Shown here: positions 20,052 through 30,057 of the stretch, piece after piece | Layout: every line of letters starts with the position of its first letter | Position numbering within the stretch: the first letter of the stretch is position 1 | Source of the DNA: Salinimonas lutimaris | Lineage (GTDB): Bacteria; Pseudomonadota; Gammaproteobacteria; Enterobacterales; Alteromonadaceae | Assembly: GCF_005222225.1 (NCBI RefSeq) | Contig: NZ_CP036536.1 | Span: forward strand, 1,078,001-1,142,000 | Direction: 5' to 3' | Length of the DNA stretch: 64,000 nt | Position numbers and translations under genes: made by a program | The notes under the pieces: model-generated | The model's input: only the letters and a program-made list of their open reading frames with translations | Databases searched by the model: none | What the model was told of the DNA's origin: nothing

Positions 20052-20963
20052 ATGATTAGACAACGTACAATCAAACATCCGGTTCAGGAAACTGGAATCG
20101 GTTTGCACAAAGGTGAGAAGGTCACAATGACTCTCCGGCCAGCGCCCGCGAATACAGGAATTGTATTTCGGCGTACTGACCTTGAACCTTTTGTGGATAT
20201 TCCTGCGCGCGCAAACGCTGTAGGTAACACCGTGTTGTGTACGTGTGTTAACAACGAAGACGGCGTGAGCGTTCACACCGTGGAGCATTTAGCGTCTGCG
20301 TTGGCGGGGCTTGGTATCGACAACATCATTATTGAGGTTGATAGCAACGAATTGCCAATCATGGATGGTAGTGCAAGCCCGTTCATTTTCCTGCTGCAAT
20401 CAGCAGGCATCGAAGAGCTGAATGCGCCAAAGCGCTTTATCCGCATTAAGAAGTCGGTTCGTGTTGAAGACGGTGATAAGTGGGCCGAACTGGTACCTCA
20501 CGATGGTTTCCGGGTTGATTTCAAAATTGATTTTGACCACCCGGTGATATCGCAAACCCGTCAGCACATGGTGCTAGACTTTGACAGCGTGTCATACGTG
20601 AACGAAGTTAGCCGTGCCCGTACATTTGGTTTCATGCGCGATGTTGAGTACATGAATGCAAACAACCTGGCGTTGGGTGCAAGCATGGAAAACGCGGTAG
20701 CTTTGGATGAGTTTCGTATTCTGAACCCTGAAGGTTTGCGTTACGATGACGAATTTCTGAAGCACAAGATTCTGGACGCGGTAGGCGATCTGTATCTTGG
20801 TGGTCACAGCATCATTGGTGAACTGCGTGCGTTTAAAACAGGTCACGGCCTGAATAACAAACTGCTCAATCAGGTTTTGGCAATGGAAGATGCCTGGGAA
20901 TTCGTAACTTACGAAAACCAGGAAGAACTGCCAATTCGTTATGCAGAACCGGTTCTGGCATAA
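20052..20963 (+). CDS. lpxC: UDP-3-O-acyl-N-acetylglucosamine deacetylase LpxC
   Basis: A 303-residue zinc deacetylase for the committed step of lipid A synthesis. Zinc ligands are seen in HTVEHLAS and in [10 protein letters not shown] (His and Asp), and the catalytic His in KTGHGLNNK. Length matches E. coli (305). It has its own promoter and is followed by a terminator. The Leu/Val-ending C-terminus (AEPVLA) resembles the E. coli tail recognised by FtsH, but degradation cannot be judged from sequence. Confidence 0.97.
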   Translation: MIRQRTIKHPVQETGIGLHKGEKVTMTLRPAPANTGIVFRRTDLEPFVDIPARANAVGNTVLCTCVNNEDGVSVHTVEHLASALAGLGIDNIIIEVDSNELPIMDGSASPFIFLLQSAGIEELNAPKRFIRIKKSVRVEDGDKWAELVPHDGFRVDFKIDFDHPVISQTRQHMVLDFDSVSYVNEVSRARTFGFMRDVEYMNANNLALGASMENAVALDEFRILNPEGLRYDDEFLKHKILDAVGDLYLGGHSIIGELRAFKTGHGLNNKLLNQVLAMEDAWEFVTYENQEELPIRYAEPVLA

Positions 20964-20982
20964 TTGCCGGCAAGCTTAAGAA

Positions 20983-21007
20983 AAACCGCCCTCGGGCGGT
21001 TTTTTTG
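20983..21007 (+). terminator. Rho-independent terminator of lpxC
   Basis: The stem AAACCGCC / GGCGGTTT, loop CTCG, is followed by seven T. It ends 44 bases after the lpxC stop. Confidence 0.9.
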
Positions 21008-21076
21008 TATCTGAGCTGCGCAAGAGTTTTTCCGGATTCTTTATTGAGAGACTATTGATGTTATTAATTCCCACCC

Positions 21077-21230
21077 GTCGTCCCTGAATCGCGCAGCGAT
21101 ATCAGGGACCTCCTTGGAACCAGGCTCCGTTGGTTCAGGGCACCTTCCTGGAATGTGATTCTACTCGTTCAAAGGCTATTTTGAATCAACCGTACTGTTA
21201 ACGAGATTCCCGTTTACACGGGAATGACGG
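21077..21230 (+). repeat. Repeat unit 1 (short type, diverged)
   Basis: The head hairpin GTCCCTGAATCGC / GCGATATCAGGGAC is nearly perfect with a one-base bulge. The tail is the variant ATTCCCGT-ttac-ACGGGAAT followed by GAC, the form of REP palindrome common in proteobacteria. The interior is diverged from the other units. Confidence 0.7.
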
Positions 21231-21323
21231 TAAGTGGTGGATGACGGCTATTACTCGTCGTCCCAGGGCACACAGCAACAATATTTCCGTTGTCCCTGAA
21301 TCGCACAGAGCCATAATAATCCA

Positions 21324-21510
21324 GTCGTCTCTGAATCGCGCAGCGGTATCTGGGGTGAAGGCAGACCGTTATGCCGGTGGCATGACGCAGCTGACTGAAC
21401 GACGCACATGGATGTGCGGCTGGGCAATGCTTCATGGATGAACAACTCTAGTGGCAGTTTTATTTAATCAGTCAGCCTGTTAACGAGATCCCCGCTTTCG
21501 CGGGGACGAC
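21324..21510 (+). repeat. Repeat unit 2 (long type, 187 bp)
   Basis: The head ends in CTGGGG instead of closing its hairpin, then a core follows that starts GTGAAGGCAGACCG and holds two small perfect hairpins (ATGCC/GGCAT and CGCACAT/ATGTGCG), then CAGTCAGCCTGTTAAC and the standard tail. Confidence 0.8.
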
Positions 21511-21522
21511 AGATTAATATGC

Positions 21523-21640
21523 GTCGTCCCTGAAGCCCGAAGGGCTATCAGGGATCTCCTTGGAACCTGACTATGTTGGTTCAAAGGATGTTTTGCATCA
21601 GTCAGCCTGTTAACGAGATCCCCGCTTTCGCGGGGACGAC
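21523..21640 (+). repeat. Repeat unit 3 (short type, 118 bp)
   Basis: The head hairpin TCCCTGAAGCCC / AGGGCTATCAGGGA is followed by a short core beginning CTCCTTGGAACC, then the same CAGTCAGCCTGTTAAC and tail as the long units. Confidence 0.8.
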
Positions 21641-21652
21641 AGATTAATATGC

Positions 21653-21839
21653 GTCGTCCCTGAAGCCCGCAGCGGTATCTGGGGTGAAGGCAGACCGTTA
21701 TGCCGGTGGCATGACACAGCTGACTGAACGACGCACATGGATGTGCGGCTGGGCAATGCTTCATGGATGAACAGCTCTAGTGGCAGTTTTATTTAATCAG
21801 TCAGCCTGTTAACGAGATCCCCGCTTTCGCGGGGACGAC
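21653..21839 (+). repeat. Repeat unit 4 (long type, 187 bp)
   Basis: The same length as unit 2 and almost identical to it, and preceded by the same 12-bp spacer as units 3 and 5. Confidence 0.8.
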
Positions 21840-21848
21840 GAAATATGC

Positions 21849-21960
21849 GAGATCCCCATTTTCACCGGAACGACAGATTAATATGCGTCGTCCCTGAAGC
21901 CCGAAGGGCTATCAGGGATCTCCTTGGAACCTGACTACGCTTGTTCAAAGGTTGTTTTAC
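21849..21960 (+). repeat. Decayed tail plus headed partial unit 5
   Basis: A degenerate tail (21849-21874), the 12-bp spacer, then a short-type head and core that never reaches a tail. The block ends here and unique sequence resumes. Confidence 0.7.
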
Positions 21961-22030
21961 ATTAGCCGGGCTGCTTAGGAGAGCCTATTTGTCATAGAGA
22001 TAGAGGGAGCCTGCCCGGCATCATTCTTAT

Positions 22031-22059
22031 TTGTTCATTGTGGCGAACAAGGGTACACT
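22031..22059 (+). promoter_or_regulatory. Candidate promoter and operator of the M23 peptidase gene
   Basis: TTGTTC, 17 bp and TACACT form a modest promoter. The -35 hexamer is one arm of the inverted repeat TTGTTC-N8-GAACAA (22031-22050), so a dimeric regulator binding there would block the promoter. No regulator is identified. Confidence 0.4.
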
Positions 22060-22086
22060 AATGCTCGTTTATTCCACGGGTACATT

Positions 22087-22962
22087 ATGAAGTTAACCAT
22101 TAACCTTATCGGCAAAAATGTTCGCTATCGGCGGGCGTTCAGCATGCGCACTCTGGTCAGTCTGACCGTGTTGTCGTCGTTGCTGATGCTGATCTCCAGT
22201 CGTTCGACGGAGTTGGTTAGCGAGGATATTGCCCGTCTGAGTCTGGCCCAGCAAGCCAACGACGAAGACAGTGCTGCACTGGCCGAACTTGAAGCCAGTA
22301 CTCAGGCCCAGCTGCAGGTGATTATTACCCAGCTTGCACAGCTTAAAGGCCAGATGAGTGAGCTTGATGGTCGTGGAAAACAAATTGCTGAAGAATTAGG
22401 GATGAAAGCACAGGATTTAGATGCTTTTGTCACCAATGCCGTAGCACAACCGATGGATAATGAACCCGTGCTCAGGCAGATTCAGGCCATGCAGGCCAGC
22501 GTTGACGACAAAGCCCGTCAGCTGGCAATGCTTGAAAGTCTGGTTCGGGGTCACCATATCCAACAACAGAGTCAATTATCAGGCAGGCCGGTTGCGTCTG
22601 GCTGGTTGTCTTCTTATTACGGCATGCGCGCAGATCCATTTACAGGCAGCCCGGCTATGCACAAAGGGCTGGACTTCGCAGGCCCGGTTGGGTCAGATGT
22701 TGTTGCCACTGCTGCAGGTATTGTGACCTGGGCAGGTGAGCGCAGCGGTTATGGTAACCTGGTAGAAATTGAACATAAAAACGGGTACACCACCCGGTAT
22801 GGTCATAATCAGGATATTGAAGTTGTGGTAGGTGACGTTGTCACCAAAGGTCAGTCTATTGCCCGAATGGGGAATACAGGCCGCTCCACGGGCGCGCATG
22901 TGCATTACGAAGTAATTAAGAACGGACAACCTGTCGACCCCCTTCCGTTTACCCGCCAATAG
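22087..22962 (+). CDS. M23-family murein peptidase, membrane-anchored
   Basis: A 291-residue envelope protein with a basic N-terminus, one membrane segment (about residues 20-38), a coiled-coil stretch (about 45-165) and a C-terminal LytM/M23 zinc peptidase domain. Zinc ligands are HKGLD (His, Asp) and the second His of HVHYE, all present, so the enzyme should be active. Closest in layout to the NlpD/EnvC/MepM type that cut or regulate cross-link hydrolysis. It occupies the place of secM between lpxC and secA in enteric bacteria. The substrate bond is not predictable. Confidence 0.88.
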   Translation: MKLTINLIGKNVRYRRAFSMRTLVSLTVLSSLLMLISSRSTELVSEDIARLSLAQQANDEDSAALAELEASTQAQLQVIITQLAQLKGQMSELDGRGKQIAEELGMKAQDLDAFVTNAVAQPMDNEPVLRQIQAMQASVDDKARQLAMLESLVRGHHIQQQSQLSGRPVASGWLSSYYGMRADPFTGSPAMHKGLDFAGPVGSDVVATAAGIVTWAGERSGYGNLVEIEHKNGYTTRYGHNQDIEVVVGDVVTKGQSIARMGNTGRSTGAHVHYEVIKNGQPVDPLPFTRQ

Positions 22963-23121
22963 CAGGGTAACCTGTCTAATCATTCACTCTGTGTCTGCGG
23001 CCTTAGCATAAAGTTAGGGTGGCGTACCTTATGTTGTTTCGCGTAAGGTGTCATTTTTCAAAAACAGCAAGGCGATGTCTGTGACTAGGCAGCCTTAACC
23101 AGTAGTGGAATTTGCAACGTA
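22963..23121 (+). other. secA leader region
   Basis: A 159-base gap before secA. No frame resembling SecM or another arrest peptide is present. A 6-bp stem (ACCTTA at 23026 / TAAGGT at 23044) with a 12-base loop is the only visible structure. secA itself has only a weak GGAA ribosome site. Confidence 0.4.
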
Positions 23122-25842
23122 ATGTTTTCAAGCGTCCTGAGAAAAGTGTTCGGTAGCCGAAATGACCGACTTGTAAAAAAACTAAAAAAATCTGTCGATG
23201 CCATTAACGGCCTGGAAAAGGAATTTGAAGCGCTTTCTGACGAGCAGCTGCAAGCCAAAACCGCCGAGTTCAGACAGCGTATCGCTGACGGCGCCTCGCT
23301 GGATGACCTGTTAACCGAAGCGTTTGCAACGGTACGTGAAGCCAGTAAGCGGGTTTATGGTATGCGCCACTTTGATGTTCAGATGCTGGGTGGCCAGGTA
23401 CTGCATCAGGGTAAAATTGCCGAGATGCGTACTGGTGAAGGTAAAACACTGACCGCCACATTGCCTACCTACTTAAATGCCTTATCCGGTAAAGGAGTTC
23501 ACGTTGTTACGGTGAACGACTATCTGGCCAAGCGTGATGCTGACTGGAGCCGGGAATTGTTTGCCTTTCTGGGGATGACTGTTGGTTGTAATATCCCGGG
23601 CATGCCGCCGCAAATGAAACGTGAGGCGTATCAGGCTGACGTGACCTACGGTACAAACAACGAATTCGGGTTTGATTACCTGCGTGACAACATGGCGTTC
23701 AGCCCGGAAGACCGGGTGCAGCGAGAACTGAATTTTGCCGTGGTGGACGAAGTTGACTCTATCTTAATTGACGAAGCACGTACCCCGCTGATTATTTCCG
23801 GTGCCGCCGAAGATAACGCGGAATTGTACCGCGCTATTAACCTTGTTATTCCCGAGCTGGTTCAGCAGGAAAAAGAAGACGAGGAAGGTGAACAGGGCGA
23901 CGGTGATTACACCGTGGATGAAAAAGCCAAACAAATCCATCTGACTGAAAAAGGTCAGATCCATGTAGAAGAAGTCTTGTTGGAAAAAGGCATTCTGCCG
24001 GAAGGACAGTCTTTGTTTGATGCAGGTAATATTTCTCTGCTACACCATATCAACGCGGCACTGCGTGCTCACAAGCTGTTCCAGAAAGATGTGGACTACA
24101 TCGTTAAGGAAGACCAGATTGTTATTGTTGATGAGCATACCGGACGGACAATGGAAGGACGTCGCTGGTCAGAAGGGTTACATCAGGCTGTAGAAGCCAA
24201 AGAAGGCGTAAAGATTCAGAACGAGAACCAGACGCTGGCCTCTATCACTTTCCAGAATTATTTCCGTCTGTATAACACGCTGGCCGGGATGACCGGTACT
24301 GCCGATACCGAAGCCTTTGAGTTTAATCATATCTATAGTCTGGAAACCGTGGTTATCCCGACTAACAAGCCCATGGTTCGTAAAGATATGGCTGACCTGA
24401 TTTACATGACTGCAGAAGAAAAGTACGAAGCTATCGTGCAGGATATTCGGGCATGTGTGGAGCGCGGTCAGCCGGTACTGGTGGGCACTATCTCCATCGA
24501 AAACTCAGAGCTGTTGTCCCGGGTGCTGAAAAAAGAAAAAATTAAACACAAGGTACTGAACGCAAAATTCCACGCCCAGGAAGCGGATATTATCTCAGAA
24601 GCCGGTCGTCCGGGGGCAGTCACTATCGCCACCAACATGGCCGGTCGTGGTACGGATATTGTGCTGGGCGGTAGCTGGCAAAGCGAAGTCGAGAAACTTG
24701 ATAATCCGACTGACGCGCAAATCGAAAAGATTAAGGCTGAGTGGAAAGCCCGTCATGATGCGGTGCTGGAGTCTGGCGGTCTGCACATTATAGGTACTGA
24801 GCGTCATGAATCACGTCGTATCGATAACCAGCTGCGTGGTCGTGCTGGTCGTCAGGGGGATGCGGGGTCAAGCCGATTCTATCTGTCTTTAGATGATGCA
24901 CTGATGCGTATTTTCGCTTCTGAAAAAATGGCTGGCATGATGAAGCGTCTTGGCATGGAGCGAGGCGAGGCGATTGAGCACCCGTGGGTAACCCGGGCTA
25001 TTGAAAATGCTCAGCGTAAGGTAGAAGGCCGTAACTTCGATATTCGTAAGCAACTGCTGGAATACGATGATGTGGCTAACGATCAGCGTAAAGTGATTTA
25101 TGAGCAGCGTAATGAACTGCTTGATGAAGGCGATATCAGTGAAACCATTACCGCCATTCGCCACGATGTACTTGATGGAGTGGTCAGCGAATATATCCCA
25201 CCGCAGTCGCTGGAAGAAATGTGGGATGTTAATGGTCTGCAAGAGCGTCTGAAAGCCGATTTTGCGGTAGATCTTCCCCTTCAGCAATGGCTGGACAGCG
25301 ACGACAAGCTATACGAAGAAAAGCTGCGTGAGCGGATTACCGGAGAAGTGGAGTCGGCGTACAAAGCGAAAGAAGAAATCGTTGGCGAGCAAGTGCTGCG
25401 TCAGTTTGAAAAAGCAGTCATGCTGCAAAATCTGGACAGTAGCTGGAAAGAGCATCTGGCGGCCATGGACCACCTGCGTCAGGGTATTCACCTGCGCGGT
25501 TACGCCCAGAAGAATCCTAAGCAGGAATATAAGCGTGAGTCGTTCGAGCTGTTCTCACAAATGCTCGAAGCGCTTAAAACAGAAGTGATTACTGTACTGA
25601 GCCGGGTTCAGGTGCGGGCTGAATCTGATGTAGAAAAAGTCGAAGAGCAGCGTCGTCAGGCAGATGATGTGCCCAAAAACTTTGAGCATCAGGAAACGGA
25701 TACCGCACCGGACGCAGCCGCGGCAGAAGCACCGCGGGGCCCGCAAACCGCATTGCGTGAAGGACCAAAAGTAGGTCGTAATGACCCTTGTCCGTGTGGT
25801 TCTGGTAAAAAATACAAGCAATGCCACGGTAAGCTGTCCTGA
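23122..25842 (+). CDS. secA: Preprotein translocase ATPase SecA
   Basis: A 906-residue motor driving Sec-dependent export (E. coli 901). Walker A is MRTGEGKTL, Walker B is [24 protein letters not shown] and GRAGRQGD are the second nucleotide-domain motifs, and the C-terminus carries the zinc/SecB-binding tail [13 protein letters not shown]. Full length with no break. The next gene, mutT, starts on the last base of the stop, the order also seen in E. coli. Confidence 0.98.
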   Translation: MFSSVLRKVFGSRNDRLVKKLKKSVDAINGLEKEFEALSDEQLQAKTAEFRQRIADGASLDDLLTEAFATVREASKRVYGMRHFDVQMLGGQVLHQGKIAEMRTGEGKTLTATLPTYLNALSGKGVHVVTVNDYLAKRDADWSRELFAFLGMTVGCNIPGMPPQMKREAYQADVTYGTNNEFGFDYLRDNMAFSPEDRVQRELNFAVVDEVDSILIDEARTPLIISGAAEDNAELYRAINLVIPELVQQEKEDEEGEQGDGDYTVDEKAKQIHLTEKGQIHVEEVLLEKGILPEGQSLFDAGNISLLHHINAALRAHKLFQKDVDYIVKEDQIVIVDEHTGRTMEGRRWSEGLHQAVEAKEGVKIQNENQTLASITFQNYFRLYNTLAGMTGTADTEAFEFNHIYSLETVVIPTNKPMVRKDMADLIYMTAEEKYEAIVQDIRACVERGQPVLVGTISIENSELLSRVLKKEKIKHKVLNAKFHAQEADIISEAGRPGAVTIATNMAGRGTDIVLGGSWQSEVEKLDNPTDAQIEKIKAEWKARHDAVLESGGLHIIGTERHESRRIDNQLRGRAGRQGDAGSSRFYLSLDDALMRIFASEKMAGMMKRLGMERGEAIEHPWVTRAIENAQRKVEGRNFDIRKQLLEYDDVANDQRKVIYEQRNELLDEGDISETITAIRHDVLDGVVSEYIPPQSLEEMWDVNGLQERLKADFAVDLPLQQWLDSDDKLYEEKLRERITGEVESAYKAKEEIVGEQVLRQFEKAVMLQNLDSSWKEHLAAMDHLRQGIHLRGYAQKNPKQEYKRESFELFSQMLEALKTEVITVLSRVQVRAESDVEKVEEQRRQADDVPKNFEHQETDTAPDAAAAEAPRGPQTALREGPKVGRNDPCPCGSGKKYKQCHGKLS

Positions 25843-26225
25843 TGAAACAGGTCAGTGTGGCCGTGGGTGTGGTAAAGCGCGGGGCACAGATATTTGTAAC
25901 CCTGCGCAGCGCTGACCAGCATCAGGGCGGCAAATGGGAATTTCCCGGAGGCAAGATTGAAGCCGGAGAAACAACATTTGACGCGCTATGCCGCGAACTG
26001 CATGAAGAGATTGGGATACAGGTGCACGCCAGTGCACCTCTGGTGCTGATTGAACATGACTATGGTGATAAAAGGGTATGCCTGGATGTTCATGTGGTTG
26101 AGCAATTCGAACACGAGCCGTATGGCAAAGAATCCCAGCCCGGCAAATGGGTATCGGTTGATGCCTTAAGGGCAGAGGACTTTCCCGCCGCCAATGTGCA
26201 GATTATTGAACAGCTGCAATGCTAA
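25842..26225 (+). CDS. mutT: 8-oxo-dGTP diphosphatase MutT
   Basis: A 127-residue Nudix hydrolase that clears oxidised GTP/dGTP from the nucleotide pool and so prevents A:T to C:G mutations. The Nudix box is intact (GKIEAGETTFDALCRELHEE then IG), and WEFPGGK precedes it. Length matches E. coli (129). Overlaps secA by one base and ends at a terminator, so secA and mutT share a transcript. Confidence 0.95.
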   Translation: MKQVSVAVGVVKRGAQIFVTLRSADQHQGGKWEFPGGKIEAGETTFDALCRELHEEIGIQVHASAPLVLIEHDYGDKRVCLDVHVVEQFEHEPYGKESQPGKWVSVDALRAEDFPAANVQIIEQLQC

Positions 26226-26228
26226 CAG

Positions 26229-26253
26229 AGCGCCTTTTACAGGCGCTTTTTTA
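26229..26253 (+). terminator. Rho-independent terminator after mutT
   Basis: The stem AGCGCCT / AGGCGCT with a five-base loop is followed directly by TTTTTATT. Confidence 0.88.
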
Positions 26254-26559
26254 TTGCCATTCCGCCTGTAAAAAAATGTGATATTTTCCGCCTGCTACTT
26301 TTGTCTATTTGCTGATTATTAAATTTCGTTAATACGTGAGCTTTTCCAGGTAACCCCCCTGAATAGGTGCAGATTTTTATTTGTACCATGACATTAGCGA
26401 CACTGGCTATGTGGCATTTGTGTCATCTGAGTGATTTGCGCAGTGCCTGAATCCATACTTTGGTATGCAAAGCTATAACAATAAGCAGACTGTTCCTGAC
26501 TAAACCTTATAACACCGGATAACGGATTTTATTATTTCTTGGTTTATTGAGGATAAGTC
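26254..26559 (+). other. Leader of the chemosensory operon
   Basis: About 306 bases with no gene. It must hold the operon promoter, but I found no good sigma-70, sigma-54 or sigma-28 match. The only structure noticed is the small inverted repeat CATAC-N4-GTATG at 26454-26467. Base composition is more AT-rich than the genes beside it. Confidence 0.4.
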
Positions 26560-28467
26560 ATGGCACTTAAAAAACATACCGAGCAAGCGCCTGCCCCTGT
26601 AGTGAGGGTTGATACAAAGATGCGTAAAGATGCAGAGGCAGAGCGGCGTAAGGCCCGTACTCTGGCCCGTCAGCAACAGGCCGCAGAGCGAATTTCCTCG
26701 GCTACCGCTGAACTGGCTAGCGGAATCACCCAGTCAGCCAGTGCCACCGACCAGTTATCAACAGCCATCAACGAGATTGCAGCCGGCGCAGAAGAGTCCA
26801 GCAGTGCTAGCCAGGAAAGTCTGGCTGCCATTACGCAGATTTCCGGCTCGCTGAAATCGCAGCTGGAATTGTCCGGTAAAACCCTCGATAAAACCAATAT
26901 TCTGCAAAATTTTGTTGAACGGGTGGTAGGCGATTTGTCGACCATGATGTCCAGTGTCAAAACGGCTTCAGAACATCAGGCTCGTTCGGTGGTTATGATG
27001 AGCGAACTGGAGCAACAGGCCTCCAATATTGGTGAAGCGGTTAAACAGGTTACCCGCATCGCCGATCAAACCAATTTGCTTGCCTTAAACGCGGCCATTG
27101 AAGCTGGTCGTGCCGGCAAACACGGTAAAGGCTTTGCTGTGGTCGCCGATACGGTTCGCGCACTGGCTGAAGTCTCCGATAAAAGTGCGGCGGATATTGC
27201 CATGCAAATTGAGCAGATTCAACAGCAGTCCAACCGGGTATCAGATGCGGTCAAATCATCCTCTGAAGCGGCTCTGGAAGAAGTGACTAAAGGGGAGTCG
27301 GTCACCGAACAGCTGGTGCGTATTAAAAGCGATATGACGCTGATTGCCGATGGCGCGCTGAGCTTACAGACCAGAATACGGGAAATGGACAGTGCCGCCC
27401 GTGAAATTCAGACCGGTGCTGAAGCCATATCCTGTGCCGCCGACGAGCAATCTTCAGCTGCGCAGGAAGTGTCCAGTAATGTAACTGAGCAAAGCAGCGC
27501 GCTGTCTCAGGCTGAACAAGCAGCACAGTCGCTGGAAATTATCACCGAAGAGCTAAAGAACAGTACCGACATTAATAAGAGCGCCGAGGAAGTAGCCTCG
27601 TCCGCGGAAGAGTTGTCTGCCACACTGGAAGAAATCAACCGGTCTTCTACTGAAATTGCCACTGCCCTGAATCAGGTAAACAACGGTTCACAACAGGCTG
27701 CTGCTGCAGTAGACCAGTCAGTTGGCAACATCGATACCCTGCGCGACGGCGTGGATCAGGCATCCAGTCAGTGTCAGCAAGCCCTGGACCGGGGTAACGA
27801 AATTACTCAGCTACTGCAAAACAACCGAATCCTCATTGAGGAAATGGTCACCGGTATCAATAACGCGCTGGAAACCAGCAAAGAGAATGTCTCCTCTATT
27901 ACCAATATGGAAGCCATGACCCGTCAAATCGACAAGGTTATTGATACCATCACGACGGTGTCGGTCAAAACCAGCATGCTGGCAGTAAATGGTGCCGTAG
28001 AAGCAGCTCGGGCCGGTGAATACGGTAAAGGCTTTGCCGTCGTGTCTGCCGATATTCAGAGTCTGGCTGACGAGGCTGCTGAGAATGTTGAGCAAATCAA
28101 AGATCTTATTAAAGCCATTCAGGACCAGACCCTGAACGTGAAACAGGATCTGACTAACGTGGCTGAAAGTGCTACCCGCGAAGTACTTAAAGCCCGGCAA
28201 ACCACCGAAGACATTACTGCCATTGCCAAAGACATGACAGAGGTGCTGGATTACAACACAGAAATGCAGAACGCCGGAAATGAAATTGCGGCGGCGGTAA
28301 GTCAGGCGCAAAAAGGGATGGAACAGATTGCTGCAGCCAATGAGCAGGCCAGCAGTAATTGTCAGCAGGCACTGTCTGCCTCTGAGCAACAAAGTAAAGG
28401 AATGGAAGTGCTGGCCCGGTCAATTGAAGAAATTGCATCTGTGGCTGATGAAATGCAAAACAGCTAA
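26560..28467 (+). CDS. Soluble chemoreceptor with two signalling tips
   Basis: A 635-residue methyl-accepting chemotaxis protein with no membrane segment and no recognisable sensor domain. The whole chain reads as heptad coiled coil rich in Ala, Ser, Glu and Gln. Two signalling hairpin tips are present: near residue 164 ([20 protein letters not shown] then GKGFAVVAD) and near residue 466 ([18 protein letters not shown] then [10 protein letters not shown]). Ordinary receptors have one. Tip 2 departs from the canonical FQTNxLALN core. No CheR-docking pentapeptide is at the C-terminus. The AGGA site before the ATG is good. First gene of an eleven-gene operon. What it senses is unknown. Confidence 0.85.
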   Translation: MALKKHTEQAPAPVVRVDTKMRKDAEAERRKARTLARQQQAAERISSATAELASGITQSASATDQLSTAINEIAAGAEESSSASQESLAAITQISGSLKSQLELSGKTLDKTNILQNFVERVVGDLSTMMSSVKTASEHQARSVVMMSELEQQASNIGEAVKQVTRIADQTNLLALNAAIEAGRAGKHGKGFAVVADTVRALAEVSDKSAADIAMQIEQIQQQSNRVSDAVKSSSEAALEEVTKGESVTEQLVRIKSDMTLIADGALSLQTRIREMDSAAREIQTGAEAISCAADEQSSAAQEVSSNVTEQSSALSQAEQAAQSLEIITEELKNSTDINKSAEEVASSAEELSATLEEINRSSTEIATALNQVNNGSQQAAAAVDQSVGNIDTLRDGVDQASSQCQQALDRGNEITQLLQNNRILIEEMVTGINNALETSKENVSSITNMEAMTRQIDKVIDTITTVSVKTSMLAVNGAVEAARAGEYGKGFAVVSADIQSLADEAAENVEQIKDLIKAIQDQTLNVKQDLTNVAESATREVLKARQTTEDITAIAKDMTEVLDYNTEMQNAGNEIAAAVSQAQKGMEQIAAANEQASSNCQQALSASEQQSKGMEVLARSIEEIASVADEMQNS

Positions 28468-28490
28468 TTCACTGGGTAAGGAGAAAGGTT

Positions 28491-30047
28491 ATGGCTGATG
28501 TCGAAACCCCTACTACCGATGTCCAGGATGAATCTGTCATTAATGATCACGAGCAGCAGTTTGTGTCATTTATCATCGGCGAGGAAAATTTTGCCTTTCC
28601 GATGGAGGCGGTAGGCGAAATTATTCGTGTTCCAACCATGGTAGAGGTGCCGCTTGGCCCTGTACAGATGCTGGGACTGGCTAACTTACGTGGCAGTGTA
28701 CTGCCGGTTTATGACCTGCGCTGTGTACTACTCGGTCATTCCGGCGAGCAAACCGATACGTCCCGGGTGGTGGTCGTGGAGTCTTCACTGGGTGTCACCG
28801 GCTTTCTGGTTGACCGGGTGGCCCGCGTCTACAGCGTCAGCAAAGACGCGGTAGATACCAGTCGCAGTAAGCAAAATGATTCCTCCATCTCCTACGATTA
28901 TCTGGATGGTCTGGTTAAGCAAAGCGACCAGCCCATTGAACAGATCCTCAATGTAGGACGCCTGGTGGAAGCCCAGGTCAATATGGTGGCAGCAGAAAAA
29001 CGCAGTGCTATCTCCATAGGCGGCAGCAAAAAGCTTAATCAGGAAACCGAGCAGGTTGAAGAAGAGCAGTTGCAGCAGCTGGTGTGTTTTTCACTCAACC
29101 AGCAGGAGTTTGCTTTTCATCTTCAGGATGTGGGTGAAATTGTGCGGATCCCGGATGATATTTCCCTGCTGCCAGACAGTCACCCGTCGGTGCTGGGATT
29201 GGTCAATATGCGAGGCAAAATCATTCCGATTGTGGATTTGTCGATGAATCTGGGCATGAACCCCTGCCAGATGAATGACAATGCCCGGATTATTATTGTG
29301 CATGCCAATCAGTCAGAGGCAGGCTCGGTGGGCTTTGTGGTGGAACGCGTCAGTAATGTGGTAAGCATTTCGCCGGCTGCGCTGGAAGCGGTGCCGACCA
29401 TGTTCAGTGATGGCTACAGTGAAAGTGTGCTTGAAGCAGTTTATCGCTGTGCGGATACCAAGCGGCTAATCAGCATTATCAACTTGCATAATGTGTTTTC
29501 CCGCTCTCTGGATGCATCGCTGGGTGAGCTGGATGCTGTCAATGATGAGGACGAGGCAATGAAACAGGCAGAGCAGGCCGAAATTAACGAAGATGATTAC
29601 TCGCAGTATGTGATCTTCTGGATTAACGGCCAGGAGTACGGTGTAGGTATTGAAGATACACAGGAAATCACCCGTCTGCCGGATAAGCTGGAAAGCGTAC
29701 CCAACACACCGGATTACCTGCGCGGTATTGTGAATCTGCGCGGTACCGTATTGCCGGTCATTGACCTGCGCAGTCGTCTGGGTATGCCAGTGGCAGAAAC
29801 GTCTGAGCGTCAGCGAATTGTGGTTCTGACCCGCGACAAACAGCGAACCGGTTTTATTGTAGATGGTGTCGCCGAGGTAAAAACGGTGGTTAGCCAGACA
29901 ATTGAATCCGCGCCATCGCTGTCTAACGAGCAGGCTCAAATGCTGTCACGTCTGATTAAGCTGAATGATGAGCAACGTATTATTCAGCTGATCGACCCGA
30001 CCGTGCTGCTCAGTGATGAAGCTATCGATAACCTGTCAGTATCTTAA
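28491..30047 (+). CDS. Triple-domain CheW coupling protein
   Basis: A 518-residue soluble protein with three CheW domains in a row, at about residues 22-165, 195-345 and 370-510. Each starts with the same pattern (QQFVSFIIGEENFAFPM, QQLVCFSLNQQEFAFHL, SQYVIFWINGQEYGVGI) and each has the LxGLxNLRGxVLPVxDLR-type core. The linkers are acidic. Ordinary CheW has one domain and bridges receptor and CheA, so three domains could link several receptors or kinases. It lies 23 bases after the receptor gene. Confidence 0.88.
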   Translation: MADVETPTTDVQDESVINDHEQQFVSFIIGEENFAFPMEAVGEIIRVPTMVEVPLGPVQMLGLANLRGSVLPVYDLRCVLLGHSGEQTDTSRVVVVESSLGVTGFLVDRVARVYSVSKDAVDTSRSKQNDSSISYDYLDGLVKQSDQPIEQILNVGRLVEAQVNMVAAEKRSAISIGGSKKLNQETEQVEEEQLQQLVCFSLNQQEFAFHLQDVGEIVRIPDDISLLPDSHPSVLGLVNMRGKIIPIVDLSMNLGMNPCQMNDNARIIIVHANQSEAGSVGFVVERVSNVVSISPAALEAVPTMFSDGYSESVLEAVYRCADTKRLISIINLHNVFSRSLDASLGELDAVNDEDEAMKQAEQAEINEDDYSQYVIFWINGQEYGVGIEDTQEITRLPDKLESVPNTPDYLRGIVNLRGTVLPVIDLRSRLGMPVAETSERQRIVVLTRDKQRTGFIVDGVAEVKTVVSQTIESAPSLSNEQAQMLSRLIKLNDEQRIIQLIDPTVLLSDEAIDNLSVS

Positions 30048-30057
30048 AGAGGAAGTT

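Larger units (their letters stand above)
21077..21960. repeat. REP-like palindromic element mosaic (block 1)
   Basis: About 880 bases without a gene, filled with related palindromic modules. A 'head' begins GTCGTCCC and folds back on itself (GTCCCTGA…TCAGGGAC), and a 'tail' GAGATCCCCGC-TTTC-GCGGGGACGAC folds on CCCCGC/GCGGGG and ends in the inverse of the head's first bases. Head-to-tail units come in a long form (187 bp) and a short form (118 bp), and successive units are joined by the same 12-bp spacer AGATTAATATGC. The stretch 21231-21323 holds only decayed head copies. Open frames here are by-products of the repeats. Confidence 0.85.

Noticed and set aside
21214-21764. Short frames on both strands in repeat block 1
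   Set aside because: They follow the palindromic repeat and include the SPRKRGS-type peptide that comes from REP sequences in many genomes. No ribosome sites support them.
22963-23121. A SecM-like arrest peptide gene before secA
   Set aside because: No frame with a signal peptide or an arrest motif exists in the gap; the M23 gene is not related to SecM.
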